Shown in pieces: positions 24,113-32,492 of a DNA stretch of 32,492 nt; position 1 is the first letter of the stretch, and the number at the start of each line of letters is the position of its first letter. Source of the DNA: Actinomycetota bacterium (GTDB lineage: Bacteria > Actinomycetota > Actinomycetes > Actinomycetales > Kineosporiaceae); NCBI GenBank assembly GCA_016213575.1, contig JACRAB010000326.1:1-32492 (forward strand), given 5' to 3'. Both the position numbers and the translations under genes were made by a program. Below the pieces are notes generated by a model. That model made no database searches. It had not been told where the DNA came from and was given only the letters and a program-made list of their open reading frames with translations.

Positions 24113-25849
24113 ATGCGCCGAACACGTCCTCGTCATGCCCGCCTCGTCGCCGCGGGGGTCGCCGTCTCCGCGAGCCTGATCGCGCTCGGGTCGCTGCCCG
24201 CACAGGCGGCCGCGAAGCCGGGACCGGTGAGCATCCAGCTTCTCAACGTCTCCGACTGGCACGGTCAGCTCGACCCGGTGACGCCGACCGCGGCCGGGGC
24301 GATCGCCGCGGTCCCGACCGGCGGCGCGCCGGCGCTCGCCGCCTACTTCGCGGCCGACCGCGCCGCCAACCCGAACACGCTGACGCTCACCGCCGGCGAC
24401 GCCGTCGGCGCGACGCCGCCGGTCTCGGCCTTCTTCGAGGACACCCCGACGATCCAGGCGATGCGGCTCATGCGGTTCGACGCCGACACCCTCGGCAACC
24501 ACAACTTCGACGCGGGCCTGGCCCGGCTGCAGCGCCAGATCGACCTCGCGCGCAGCGAGGACCCCACGGTCCCGGGCAAGCGTTTCCGGTACCTGTCGGC
24601 GAACCTCAAGAACGTCGACGACAACCTCGACCACGTCGACAAGATGCGGATCTTCACCGTCGGCGGCGTCAAGGTCGCCGTCATCGGGCTGACGAACCCC
24701 GAGGCGCCGGGCCTGGTCTTCCCCGGCAACTTCGGCACCATCACGATCACCGACCCGGTCGTCGCCGCGAACAAGCAGCGCCTCGCCGCTCGCAAGGCCG
24801 GGGCCCAGGTCGTCGTCGGGCTCATCCACGCCGGCATCGAGGGCGTCAACGCCCAGGGGCAGGCGTTCGGCCCGCTCGTGCAGTTCGCGACGAACGTCAC
24901 CGGCTTCGACGTCATCCTCGGCGACCACACCGACTTCCAGTACAGCGAGACGATCAACGGTGCGCTCGTCACCGAGAACCGCAGCAAGGGCGTGACGTAC
25001 AGCAAGGTCAACCTGTCCGTCGACCGCAAGCGCGGCGTCCTCGCCAAGAGCGCCACGTTCGTGCAGCCGGTCGTCAGCGGGGTCACGCCGGACCAGACCG
25101 TCGCCGACCTCGTCGCCGGCTACCGCACCCAGCTCGCGCCGATCCTCAGCACGCAGCTCGGCTCCGCCACCCGGGCCGTGCCGCGCTCCGACTCCTGCGG
25201 ACGCGCGGACGGGCGGCTCTGCGAGTCCCTCGTCGGGGACATCGCCACGGACGCGCTGCGGCTGCGCTACGGCACCGACTTCGCGATCACGAACGCCGGC
25301 GGCCTCCGGGCCGACCTGACCTGTCCCGCCGTCGACAGCGCGACCGACTTCTGCCCGGCGTTCACGCCGCCGCCGTTCACGATCACCCGCGGGCAGGTCC
25401 TCGGGGTGCTGCCGTTCGGCAACGTCGCGACGACGACGACCGTGTCGGGGGCCGAGCTGAAGACGTTCCTCGAGAACGGCGTGTCGGTCATGCCGGGAGC
25501 GAACGGCAGGTTCCCCCAGGTGTCGGGGCTGTGCTTCACCTACGACATCTCCGCCGCTGTCGGCAGCCGGGTGACGTCCGTCGTCCGGCAGGCCGCGGAC
25601 GGCACCTGCACGGGTCCTGCTGTCGACCTCACGGCCGCAGCGAGCTACACGATCGCGTCGAACGACTTCATGGCGAACGGTGGTGACGGCTACCCGAACG
25701 TCATCGGGCGGTCCGTGACCCGTGAGCTCCTCGACCAGGTGCTCGCCGACTACGTCACCGCGGCGTCCCCGCTGGCGCCGTCCATCCAGGGCCGGATCGT
25801 CTGCACGACGTCCGGTGCCGTCCCGTGCCCGGTGGTCACCGCGCCGTAG
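24113..25849 (+). CDS. Secreted 5'-nucleotidase/metallophosphatase
   Basis: 578 aa. ATG 24113 has GGAGG 6 nt upstream and begins a classical signal peptide (MRRTRPRHARLVAAGVAVSA, then ...LGSLPAQA-A); the track start at 23987 is too early. The N-terminal calcineurin-like domain shows LLNVSDWHGQLDP, TLTAGDAVGATPP, DTLGNHNFDAG and VVGLIHAGIEG. The last metal motif reads LGDHTDFQ, where GGHTH is more common. The C-terminal substrate domain shows TNAGGLRADL, GVLPFGNVATTTTVSGAELK and SNDFMANGGDGYPN. It probably hydrolyses nucleotides outside the cell for phosphate or nucleoside scavenging. No LPXTG or C-terminal anchor is visible, so it should be released. A strong hairpin follows. Confidence 0.93.
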   Translation: MRRTRPRHARLVAAGVAVSASLIALGSLPAQAAAKPGPVSIQLLNVSDWHGQLDPVTPTAAGAIAAVPTGGAPALAAYFAADRAANPNTLTLTAGDAVGATPPVSAFFEDTPTIQAMRLMRFDADTLGNHNFDAGLARLQRQIDLARSEDPTVPGKRFRYLSANLKNVDDNLDHVDKMRIFTVGGVKVAVIGLTNPEAPGLVFPGNFGTITITDPVVAANKQRLAARKAGAQVVVGLIHAGIEGVNAQGQAFGPLVQFATNVTGFDVILGDHTDFQYSETINGALVTENRSKGVTYSKVNLSVDRKRGVLAKSATFVQPVVSGVTPDQTVADLVAGYRTQLAPILSTQLGSATRAVPRSDSCGRADGRLCESLVGDIATDALRLRYGTDFAITNAGGLRADLTCPAVDSATDFCPAFTPPPFTITRGQVLGVLPFGNVATTTTVSGAELKTFLENGVSVMPGANGRFPQVSGLCFTYDISAAVGSRVTSVVRQAADGTCTGPAVDLTAAASYTIASNDFMANGGDGYPNVIGRSVTRELLDQVLADYVTAASPLAPSIQGRIVCTTSGAVPCPVVTAP

Positions 25850-25871
25850 CGCGGGCGCGCCGTCCGACGAC

Positions 25872-25904
25872 CGAGGGCCGCTCCCCGTGGGGGAGCGGCC
25901 CTCG
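25872..25904 (+). terminator. Very strong hairpin terminator after the nucleotidase
   Basis: CGAGGGCCGCTCCCC, a 3-nt GTG loop, and GGGGAGCGGCCCTCG form a perfect 15-bp stem starting 23 nt after the stop codon. No T-tract follows (TGGTGT), which is common for actinobacterial hairpin terminators. Confidence 0.85.
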
Positions 25905-26044
25905 TGGTGTCCGGCACCCCGGGAGGTCGGTGCCGGGCACGGCACCAGGACAGCACGGCGCCGGAGCCCGGCAAGCGCAGCCGTCGCGGGGACCGCGCCG
26001 ATATCGGCAGGCAAGTTGTCGGACCATCCTGCAACCATGGGACC

Positions 26045-27292
26045 GTGCCCCTCGCTCCCTACCGTGCAGTGCTGTCCGTCCCCGGTGTCCTGCGCCTGCT
26101 CCTGTTCGGGGTGCTGGCGCGTGTCCCGCAGACGGCGGCCGGCATCGTGCTGTCGCTGCACGTCGTCGGCCCGCTCGGCCGTGGCTGGGCGGCGGCCGGG
26201 CGCGTCGGGACGGCGGCCACGGTCGGGATGGCGATCGGCTCGCCGTGGCGCGGGCGCGCCGTCGACACCCAGGGCCTGCGCCGTGCGCTCGTGCCGTCGG
26301 TCGTCGCGTCGGCGCTCGTCTGGGGCACCGCCCCGTTCGTCGGCTACCGGCTGCTGCTCGTGCTCGCGGTCGTCGGCGGCGTGCTGAGCCTGCCGATCTT
26401 CACCGTCATGCGGCAGTCGCTCGCCGTCATGGTGCCGGCCGAGAGCCGCCGGTCGGCGATGGCGCTGGACTCGGTGGGCGTCGAGCTGTCCTTCATGGCC
26501 GGCCCCGCGCTCGGCGTGCTCCTCGCGACCCAGCTGTCGACGTCCGCCGCGATCCTGTCCGTCGGCGGCTGCATCGTCGTCTCCGGGCTCGCCCTCATCG
26601 CGTTCGACCCGCCGACCCGCAGCGCGGACGGCGTCGCGGCCGACGCGGCCGAGGCGGTCGCCGCGCGCGAGCAGGAGGCGGCCGGCGGGTCCGCCCCGGC
26701 CGGCGTTCCCGGGCGCTCGCGAGGGCGGCTGACCAGCCCGGCGATGCTCGCCGTCCTCGGGGCCACGGCGGCCGCGACCGTCGTGCTCGCCGGTACCGAC
26801 GTGTCGGTCGTCGCCCACCTGCGGGCGGACGGCGCGCTCGCCCTCACCGGCCTGATCTTCGCGGCCTGGGGGATCGGGTCGATCCTCGGCGGCCTCGTCT
26901 ACGGCACCCTGCACCGGCCGGTGTCGCCGCTGCTGCTGCTCCTCGGGCTGGGTGTGCTCAGCATCCCGGTCGGGCTGGCGCCGTCGCCGTGGTTCCTCGC
27001 GCTGACGATGCTGCCCGCGGCGGCGCTGTGCGCACCGGTCATCACCTCGACGTCCGAGGCGATCGTCCGGCTCGTGCCGGAGGCGGTGCGCGGCGAGGCG
27101 ATGGGCTGGCACGCGTCGGCGCTCCAGGTCGGCAGTGCGATCGGCGCCCCGCTCGCCGGGGTCGCCATCGACGCGGACGGCGCCTGGGCCGGGTTCGCCG
27201 CGGTCGGGGCAGCGGGTGTCGTCCTCGCCCTCGCCGGGCTGGGCGTCCTGCGGCTGCGCCGGTCGCGGGCGGCGGCGCTCGTCCCGGCGTGA
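26045..27292 (+). CDS. MFS transporter
   Basis: 415 aa, about 12 hydrophobic segments in two halves. The N-terminal half contains LLLFGVLARVPQTAAGIVLS, GTAATVGMAIGSPWRGRAVD (the conserved loop 2-3 region) and MRQSLAVMVPAESRRSAMAL. A charged Ala-rich cytoplasmic loop follows (ADAAEAVAAREQEAAGGSAP), then six more segments ending LALAGLGVLRLRRSRAAA. The substrate is unknown; drug or metabolite efflux is typical for the family. I chose GTG 26045 because the first membrane-proximal sequence begins there; the track start at 25904 would add a charged non-homologous tail and overlap the terminator. No ribosome site is visible, so translation may be leaderless, though the -10 is poor. Confidence 0.88.
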   Translation: MPLAPYRAVLSVPGVLRLLLFGVLARVPQTAAGIVLSLHVVGPLGRGWAAAGRVGTAATVGMAIGSPWRGRAVDTQGLRRALVPSVVASALVWGTAPFVGYRLLLVLAVVGGVLSLPIFTVMRQSLAVMVPAESRRSAMALDSVGVELSFMAGPALGVLLATQLSTSAAILSVGGCIVVSGLALIAFDPPTRSADGVAADAAEAVAAREQEAAGGSAPAGVPGRSRGRLTSPAMLAVLGATAAATVVLAGTDVSVVAHLRADGALALTGLIFAAWGIGSILGGLVYGTLHRPVSPLLLLLGLGVLSIPVGLAPSPWFLALTMLPAAALCAPVITSTSEAIVRLVPEAVRGEAMGWHASALQVGSAIGAPLAGVAIDADGAWAGFAAVGAAGVVLALAGLGVLRLRRSRAAALVPA

Positions 27293-27323
27293 CGGCCGGT
27301 TCGGACCCTGCCCCGGGTGCTGC

Positions 27324-27329
27324 TAGTCT
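27324..27329 (+). promoter_or_regulatory. -10 box for the infC operon
   Basis: TAGTCT would start transcription near 27336, leaving a leader of about 240 nt before infC. A possible -35 (TTCGGA, 27300-27305) is 18 nt upstream. Confidence 0.5.
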
Positions 27330-27335
27330 GTGGGA

Positions 27336-27574
27336 CTGACCGACCAGGTCTAGGCCTGGTACGCAAGTGGAGTCTCTCCCACCTGTCACCGCAGCACCGA
27401 AGCGGTCCGGGTTCCGGTCCAGGCCACTCCTCCGGGAGGGGTCGTCCTGCCGTGGTCGGCAGGGCCGAGTCACGGCGTCGCTGCCGTGGCCGTGGTCCTC
27501 GAGGCTCCCGTGCGTCCGCGTCCGGGAGCCTTTCTCGTGCGCGGTGGTCCCACCGACGTGAGAAGGAGCACCAC
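27336..27574 (+). promoter_or_regulatory. Structured infC leader
   Basis: The leader holds several potential hairpins: ACCAGG/CCTGGT at 27343-27360 near the 5' end, CTCC/GGGAGG around 27427-27440, and a terminator-like stem at 27502-27531. CGGGAG at 27433-27438 can pair either locally or with CTCCCG of the terminator stem, so an antiterminator/terminator switch is possible. A 64-codon ORF (27367-27561, GTG start, no ribosome site) spans the leader and ends just before the infC ribosome site; I do not call it a gene. Confidence 0.5.
27502..27536 (+). terminator. Attenuator-like intrinsic terminator in the infC leader
   Basis: AGGCTCCCG and CGGGAGCCT form a 9-bp GC-rich stem over a 12-nt loop, directly followed by TTTCTC. 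It is the only hairpin in the window with a T-rich tail, and it lies about 40 nt before infC, inside the transcript. Confidence 0.65.
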
Positions 27575-28198
27575 ATCAGCGAGCCGAGGATCAACGACCG
27601 TATCCGTGTCCCCGAGGTGCGGCTGGTCGGCCCCAACGGGGAACAGGTCGGGATCGTCCGCATCGAGCAGGCGCTGCAGCTGGCCCAGGAGGCCGACCTC
27701 GACCTCGTCGAGGTCGCCCCGCAGGCGCGCCCGCCGGTCTGCAAGCTCATGGACTTCGGCAAGTTCAAGTACGAGTCGGACATGAAGGCACGTGAGGCCC
27801 GGCGCAACCAGGCCAACACCGTCCTCAAGGAGATCCGGCTCCGGCTCAAGATCGACCCGCACGACTACGGCACGAAGAAGGGCCACGTCGAGCGGTTCCT
27901 CCGGGCCGGCGACAAGGTCAAGGTCATGATCATGTTCCGCGGTCGTGAGCAGTCCCGCCCCGAGATGGGCGAGCGGCTCCTGCAGCGGATGGCGGCGGAC
28001 GTCGCCGAGCTCGGGTTCGTCGAGAGCTCGCCGACCCGGGACGGCCGCAACATGGTCATGGTCATCGGGCCGCACAAGAAGAAGGCCGAGGCCAAGGCCG
28101 AGATGCGGGCCCGCAAGAGCGAGGACCGTGCCGACGCGCCCCAGGGCGCCGAGGAGCACGTCGCGGACGTGACGGTCACCGAGTCCGCCGAGGCGTGA
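27575..28198 (+). CDS. infC: Translation initiation factor IF-3, ATC start
   Basis: IF-3 promotes subunit dissociation and start-codon proofreading on the 30S ribosome. The track ORF starts far upstream at 27317, but AAGGAG at 27563-27568 lies 6 nt before ATC 27575, and the protein then reads (M)[20 protein letters not shown], the normal IF-3 N-terminus. Non-AUG starts (AUU/AUC) are the known autoregulatory feature of infC. 207 aa. [20 protein letters not shown] and YGKFKYE-like [17 protein letters not shown] form the N-domain and linker; [20 protein letters not shown] and [20 protein letters not shown] form the C-domain. An acidic/Ala tail follows. It begins the infC-rpmI-rplT set. Confidence 0.95.
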   Translation: MSEPRINDRIRVPEVRLVGPNGEQVGIVRIEQALQLAQEADLDLVEVAPQARPPVCKLMDFGKFKYESDMKAREARRNQANTVLKEIRLRLKIDPHDYGTKKGHVERFLRAGDKVKVMIMFRGREQSRPEMGERLLQRMAADVAELGFVESSPTRDGRNMVMVIGPHKKKAEAKAEMRARKSEDRADAPQGAEEHVADVTVTESAEA

Positions 28199-28301
28199 GC
28201 CCGGCGGCCGGCGGCCACCGAAGCAGCACGACGCACCACCGGAACCATCCCAGCACCACAGCACCATCGAGCCGTGCGCCGAGCGCGGCCCGACCGGACG
28301 A

Positions 28302-28320
28302 GGGCGCCCCCGGGGCGCCC
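28302..28320. promoter_or_regulatory. Perfect palindrome before rpmI
   Basis: GGGCGCCCC, C, GGGGCGCCC is a 9-1-9 palindrome ending 4 nt before the GAGGGAG ribosome site of rpmI. In RNA it would form a stable hairpin next to the initiation site and could limit rpmI translation. Confidence 0.45.
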
Positions 28321-28341
28321 GGACGAGGGAGTACGGCAGCC

Positions 28342-28536
28342 ATGCCGAAGATGAAGACGCACAGCGGCGCGAAGAAGCGCTTCCGGGTCACCGGGAAGGG
28401 CAAGGTCATGCGCGAGCAGGCCAACCGCCGCCACCTGTTCGAGGGCAAGGCGTCCAAGCGGACGCGTCGCCTCGCCCAGGACGTCGCGCTGGCCCCGGCC
28501 AACGCCAAGGGCATCAAGCGCCTCCTCGGCCTGTGA
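28342..28536 (+). CDS. rpmI: 50S ribosomal protein L35
   Basis: A 64-aa basic ribosomal protein. [38 protein letters not shown] and the RLLGL end match L35 closely. ATG 28342 is preceded by GAGGGAG at 28325-28331 with a 10-nt spacing. It sits between infC and rplT in the conserved order, 143 nt after infC. Confidence 0.97.
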   Translation: MPKMKTHSGAKKRFRVTGKGKVMREQANRRHLFEGKASKRTRRLAQDVALAPANAKGIKRLLGL

Positions 28537-28606
28537 GCCGGCCGGGCGCGGCCGCGACAGCGGCTGCCGCCCGATCCGCCGACACCTGCCCTCAGCAGCC
28601 TTCCCC

Positions 28607-28622
28607 GCTGCAGCACTGCAGC
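28607..28622. promoter_or_regulatory. Hairpin before rplT
   Basis: GCTGCAG, CA, CTGCAGC can form a short stem-loop ending 9 nt before the AAGGAG ribosome site of rplT. It may affect L20 expression or be incidental. Confidence 0.35.
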
Positions 28623-28644
28623 TGACGTACCAAGGAGAATCGAC

Positions 28645-29028
28645 GTGGCACGCGTCAAGCGGGCGGTCAACGCCCAGAAGAAGCGCCGGGAGACCCTCGA
28701 GCTCGCCAGCGGCTACCGGGGCCAGCGGTCCCGGCTCTACCGCAAGGCCAAGGAGCAGGTCACCCACTCCCTCGGCTACGCCTACCGCGACCGCCGCGCC
28801 CGCAAGGGCGACTTCCGCCGGCTCTGGATCCAGCGCGTGAACGCCGCTGCGCGCCAGAACGGCATGACCTACAACCGCTTCATCCAGGGCCTCAAGGCCG
28901 CGGGTGTCGAGGTCGACCGCCGCATGCTCGCCGAGCTCGCGGTCAACGACGCGGCGGCCTTCACCGCGCTCGTCGCGACGGCGAAGGCGGCCCTGCCGGC
29001 GACGCCGGCGGCCGAGCCCGCGGCCTGA
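28645..29028 (+). CDS. rplT: 50S ribosomal protein L20
   Basis: 127-aa 23S rRNA-binding assembly protein. [40 protein letters not shown] and [20 protein letters not shown] are diagnostic. The C-terminus has a short Ala/Pro extension ([12 protein letters not shown]). GTG 28645 has AAGGAG 7 nt upstream, a strong site. In other bacteria L20 represses its own operon by binding leader RNA; whether that holds here is unknown, but both intergenic gaps contain hairpins. Confidence 0.97.
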   Translation: MARVKRAVNAQKKRRETLELASGYRGQRSRLYRKAKEQVTHSLGYAYRDRRARKGDFRRLWIQRVNAAARQNGMTYNRFIQGLKAAGVEVDRRMLAELAVNDAAAFTALVATAKAALPATPAAEPAA

Positions 29029-29071
29029 GCACCGTCGTCGCGCGCCGTACGGCACAGCACTGAACAGCACC

Positions 29072-29947
29072 ATGCACGTCCCGGAGCGCCCGGGGCCTGC
29101 GCCGCTCGCCAACCCCCGGTCCGACCGGGTGAAGGCGGTGCGCAGGCTCTCCGGGCGCTCCGCGCGTGTGCGTGAGGGCCGGTTCGCCGTCGAGGGGCCG
29201 CAGGCCGTCCGGGAGGCGGTCGCCGGTCCGGGGGTGCTCGCGCTCTACGCGACGGACGACGCCGCCGGGCGGCACGCCGCAATCCTCGACGCGGCCCGCG
29301 CCCGCGGGGTCGAGCCGGTCCCGGTCACCGACGAGGTGATGGCGGCGATGACGGAGACGGTCACGCCGCAGGGCCTGCTCGCCGTCTGCCGGCTCGTCGA
29401 CGTCCCGCTCGCGGACGTCGTCGCCCGCGCGCCGCGCCTCGTCGCCGTCCTGGCGCACGTCCGCGACCCCGGCAACGCCGGCACCGCGATCCGCGCCGCG
29501 GACGCCGCCGGCGCCGACGCCGTCGTCCTCACCGACGCCAGCGTCGACGTGCACAACCCCAAGTGCGTCCGGTCGACCGCCGGCAGCCTCTTCCACCTCC
29601 CCGTCGTCACCGGCGTCCCGCTCGCCGACGCCGTCGCCGCCCTGCGCGCGGCCGGCCTGACCGTCTACGCCGCGGACGGCGCCGGCGACCTCGACCTCGA
29701 CGACCTCCTCGACGCCGCCGAGGAGGTCCGCCGATCGGGCGGCCCCGACGAGGGTGCGCCCGCCGGCCTCGCCGGCCCGGTCGCGTGGGTCTTCGGCAAC
29801 GAGGCCTGGGGCCTGCCCGAGGCCGACCGGGCCCTCGCCGACGCCGTCGTCAGGGTCCCGGTCCACGGCCAGGCGGAGAGCCTCAACCTCGGCACCGCCG
29901 CGACGGTCTGCCTCTACGCGGCCGCCCGCGCCCACCGCCCGCTCTGA
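29072..29947 (+). CDS. SpoU/TrmH-family RNA 2'-O-ribose methyltransferase
   Basis: 291 aa. The N-terminal part (RSDRVKAVRRLSGRSARVRE, GRFAVEGPQAVREAV) is the L30e-like RNA-binding domain. The SPOUT catalytic domain shows motif 1 VRDPGNAGTAIRAADAAGAD, motif 2 VFGNEAWGL and motif 3 VPVHGQAESLNLGTAATVCL, so the SAM-binding trefoil knot is complete. Genes in this position (between rplT and pheS) are usually annotated as 23S rRNA methyltransferases of the RlmB/TsnR group; the exact target nucleotide is not deducible. ATG 29072 is 43 nt after rplT; no strong ribosome site is seen, and the track start at 28904 lies inside rplT and is rejected. Confidence 0.93.
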   Translation: MHVPERPGPAPLANPRSDRVKAVRRLSGRSARVREGRFAVEGPQAVREAVAGPGVLALYATDDAAGRHAAILDAARARGVEPVPVTDEVMAAMTETVTPQGLLAVCRLVDVPLADVVARAPRLVAVLAHVRDPGNAGTAIRAADAAGADAVVLTDASVDVHNPKCVRSTAGSLFHLPVVTGVPLADAVAALRAAGLTVYAADGAGDLDLDDLLDAAEEVRRSGGPDEGAPAGLAGPVAWVFGNEAWGLPEADRALADAVVRVPVHGQAESLNLGTAATVCLYAAARAHRPL

Positions 29948-29951
29948 CCGA

Positions 29952-30016
29952 CCGTCCTCGGGCGGGATATCGACGCGAAAACGCGCGGGAAGCGTGCGTA
30001 CCCCGCCAGAGGACGG
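29952..30016 (+). ncRNA. Large imperfect stem-loop before pheS, possible structured RNA
   Basis: CCGTCCTC-G-GGCGGG pairs with CCCGCC-A-GAGGACGG: 14 base pairs interrupted by one G/A mismatch, closing a 35-nt loop that itself holds CGCG-AAAA-CGCG at 29974-29985. It begins 4 nt after the methyltransferase stop and lies about 160 nt before pheS. No T-tract follows. It could be a terminator, a pheST leader element or a small RNA; I know no matching family. Confidence 0.5.
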
Positions 30017-30084
30017 ACGCCGCAAGTTCGCCAAGCTCCAGCCCGCCCCCGGTAACCCGTGCGCGAGCGACCCCGCACATCTGG

Positions 30085-30090
30085 GAGACT
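30085..30090 (+). promoter_or_regulatory. Possible -10 box for pheST
   Basis: GAGACT resembles the TAGACT boxes elsewhere in the window with one mismatch. It lies about 87 nt before the pheS ATG. Evidence is weak. Confidence 0.25.
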
Positions 30091-30156
30091 CGGGGCAGCC
30101 GCCGCCGAGCCGTCGGTCCGGCCGGCGGACGCGGATGCGCGGCACCCGAAACCTGA

Positions 30157-31271
<1,115 letters not shown>

Positions 31272-31272
<1 letters not shown>

Positions 31273-32492
31273 TGCGAGTTCCGCTTCCCTGGCTCGCGGA
31301 GTACGCCGCGCTGCCCGCGGGTGCCACCGGCGAGCAGGTCGCGGCCGACCTCGTCCGGGTCGGCCTGGAGGAAGAGGGCATCCACGGCGGTGGCGTCACC
31401 GGTCCGCTCGTCGTCGGCCGGGTCCTCGAGTTCGTCGACGAGCCGCAGAAGAACGGCAAGGTCATCCGCTGGTGCTCCCTCGACGTCGGTGACCTCAACA
31501 TCGAGAACGCCGACGGAACGCGCAGCCCGCGCGGCATCGTCTGCGGCGCGCACAACTTCCTCGTCGGGGACAAGGTCGTCGTCGTCCTGCCCGGCGCCGT
31601 GCTGCCCGGCCCGTTCCCGATCGCCGCCCGCAAGACGTACGGCCACGTCTCCGACGGCATGATCTGCTCCGCCCGCGAGCTCGGCCTCGGCGACGACCAC
31701 GACGGGATCATCCGGCTCGTCGAGTGGGGGCTGGACGACGCCCCCGTCGGTGCCGACGCCATCGCCCTGCTGGGCCTGGGCGAGGAGACCGTCGAGGTCA
31801 ACGTCACGCCCGACCGCGGCTACGCCCTGAGCGTGCGCGGCGTCGCCCGCGACTACGCGCTGAGCACCGGCGCGGCCTTCACCGACCCGGCCGCTGTCGA
31901 CGTCCCGAAGCCGACGGACGACGGGTTCGAGGTCCGGCTCGCGGACGACGCCCCGATCCACGGCGTCCCTGGCTGCGACCGCTACGTCGCCCGGGTCGTC
32001 CGCGGCGTCGACCCGACCCGGCCGTCGCCGGCGTGGATGCAGCGCCGCCTCGAGCAGGCCGGCATGCGGCCGATCTCGCTCGCGGTCGACGTGACGAACT
32101 ACGTCATGCTCGCCGTCGGGCAGCCGCTGCACGCCTTCGACCTGCACCGGCTCACCGCCCCGATCGTGGTCCGGCGGGCCACGGCGGGGGAGAAGCTCAC
32201 GACGCTGGACGACGTCGAGCGCACCCTCGACCCCGAGGACCTGCTCATCACCGACGACGGCGGGGCCCGCGTCCTGGCCCTCGCCGGCGTCATGGGCGGC
32301 GCGAGCAGCGAGGTCACCGACGCCACGACCGACGTGCTTGTCGAGGCCGCGCACTTCGACCCGATCACCATCGCCCGCACGGCGCGCCGGCACAAGCTCT
32401 CCACCGAGGCGAGCCGGCGCACCGAGCGCGGGGTCGACACCGACCTCGCCGACCGGGCCGCGGAGCGCGAGGTCCGGCTCATCGTCGAGCAC
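31272..32492 (+). CDS. pheT: Phenylalanine-tRNA ligase beta subunit (PheT), partial
   Basis: The gene is absent from the ORF track because it runs off the right edge, but it is open for 407 codons from ATG 31272, which shares its A with the pheS stop (TGATG). The translation begins MRVPLPWLAEYAALPAGATG. It contains the tRNA-binding OB domain (IVCGAHNFLVGDKVVVVLPG, KTYGHVSDGMICSARELGLG), then B3/4 editing-domain sequence (VNVTPDRGYALSVRGVARDY, QPLHAFDLHRL) and the start of the next domain (AREVRLIVEH). It forms the other half of PheRS, with editing of mischarged Tyr. The remaining C-terminal part lies outside the window. Confidence 0.96.

Noticed and set aside
24062-27112. 1016-aa minus-strand ORF
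   Set aside because: It spans two clear plus-strand genes and the hairpin between them; composition is shadow-like.
27367-27561. 64-aa ORF in the infC leader as a protein gene
   Set aside because: No ribosome site and no recognisable domain; mentioned only as a possible leader frame.

Overview
The window is very GC-rich, with near-saturated G/C third codon positions, frequent GTG starts and mostly TGA stops. The gene content (actinobacterial-type dnaE, PriA in place of plain HisA, infC-rpmI-rplT-SpoU methylase-pheS-pheT order, leaderless -10/start arrangements) points to a chromosomal segment of an actinobacterium, plausibly Micrococcales. I cannot name the genus. I see no tRNA, rRNA, insertion sequence, prophage or CRISPR array; this is mostly core chromosome with short accessory stretches.

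Layout. (1) 1-6.2 kb: dnaE (DNA polymerase III alpha), a DUF3352-type membrane-anchored protein and a small membrane protein. (2) 6.2-9.5 kb: a mycothiol-type DinB/MDMPI-fold protein on the minus strand, divergent from a class-III aminotransferase gene whose stop overlaps the start of an Lrp/AsnC regulator, then a Uma2-type nuclease-fold gene. (3) 9.4-11.9 kb, minus strand: a tightly packed operon of LON-domain protein, YbaK/ProX deacylase, Nudix hydrolase and nucleotidyltransferase. The LON gene has an in-frame amber codon 48 codons before its natural end. (4) 11.9-15.4 kb: a small acidic protein, then on the minus strand three paralogous multi-pass membrane proteins and a short YtrA-type GntR regulator. 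(5) 15.4-24 kb: a histidine biosynthesis region, hisD-[three unfamiliar genes]-hisC-hisB-hisH-small membrane protein-small basic membrane protein-priA-sseB. The three genes between hisD and hisC form a translationally coupled cassette; two of them contain repeated YbjQ-like (heavy-metal-binding-domain-like) modules. (6) 24-27.3 kb: a secreted 5'-nucleotidase with a very strong downstream hairpin, and an MFS transporter. (7) 27.3-32.5 kb: infC-rpmI-rplT with a structured leader and a terminator-like attenuator, a SpoU-family rRNA methyltransferase, a large stem-loop, pheS, and a pheT that runs off the right edge.

How the genes work together. The his genes supply steps catalysed by HisD, HisC, HisB, HisH and PriA; hisF, hisG, hisE and hisI are not in the window. 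The translation block (IF3, L35, L20, rRNA methylase, PheRS) is a conserved bacterial neighbourhood. Regulation appears to rely heavily on leaderless transcription (a TANNNT box 6-7 nt before the start codon at eight sites) and on 4-nt stop/start overlaps within operons.

The most unusual items are the YbjQ-module cassette inside the his cluster, the amber-interrupted LON gene, the triplicated membrane-protein locus with its GntR gene, two consecutive micro-ORFs that bridge hisB-hisH and hisH-next gene, the ATC start of infC below an attenuator, and an uncharacterised stem-loop before pheS. All functional assignments come from motif recognition by eye; no database search was run.
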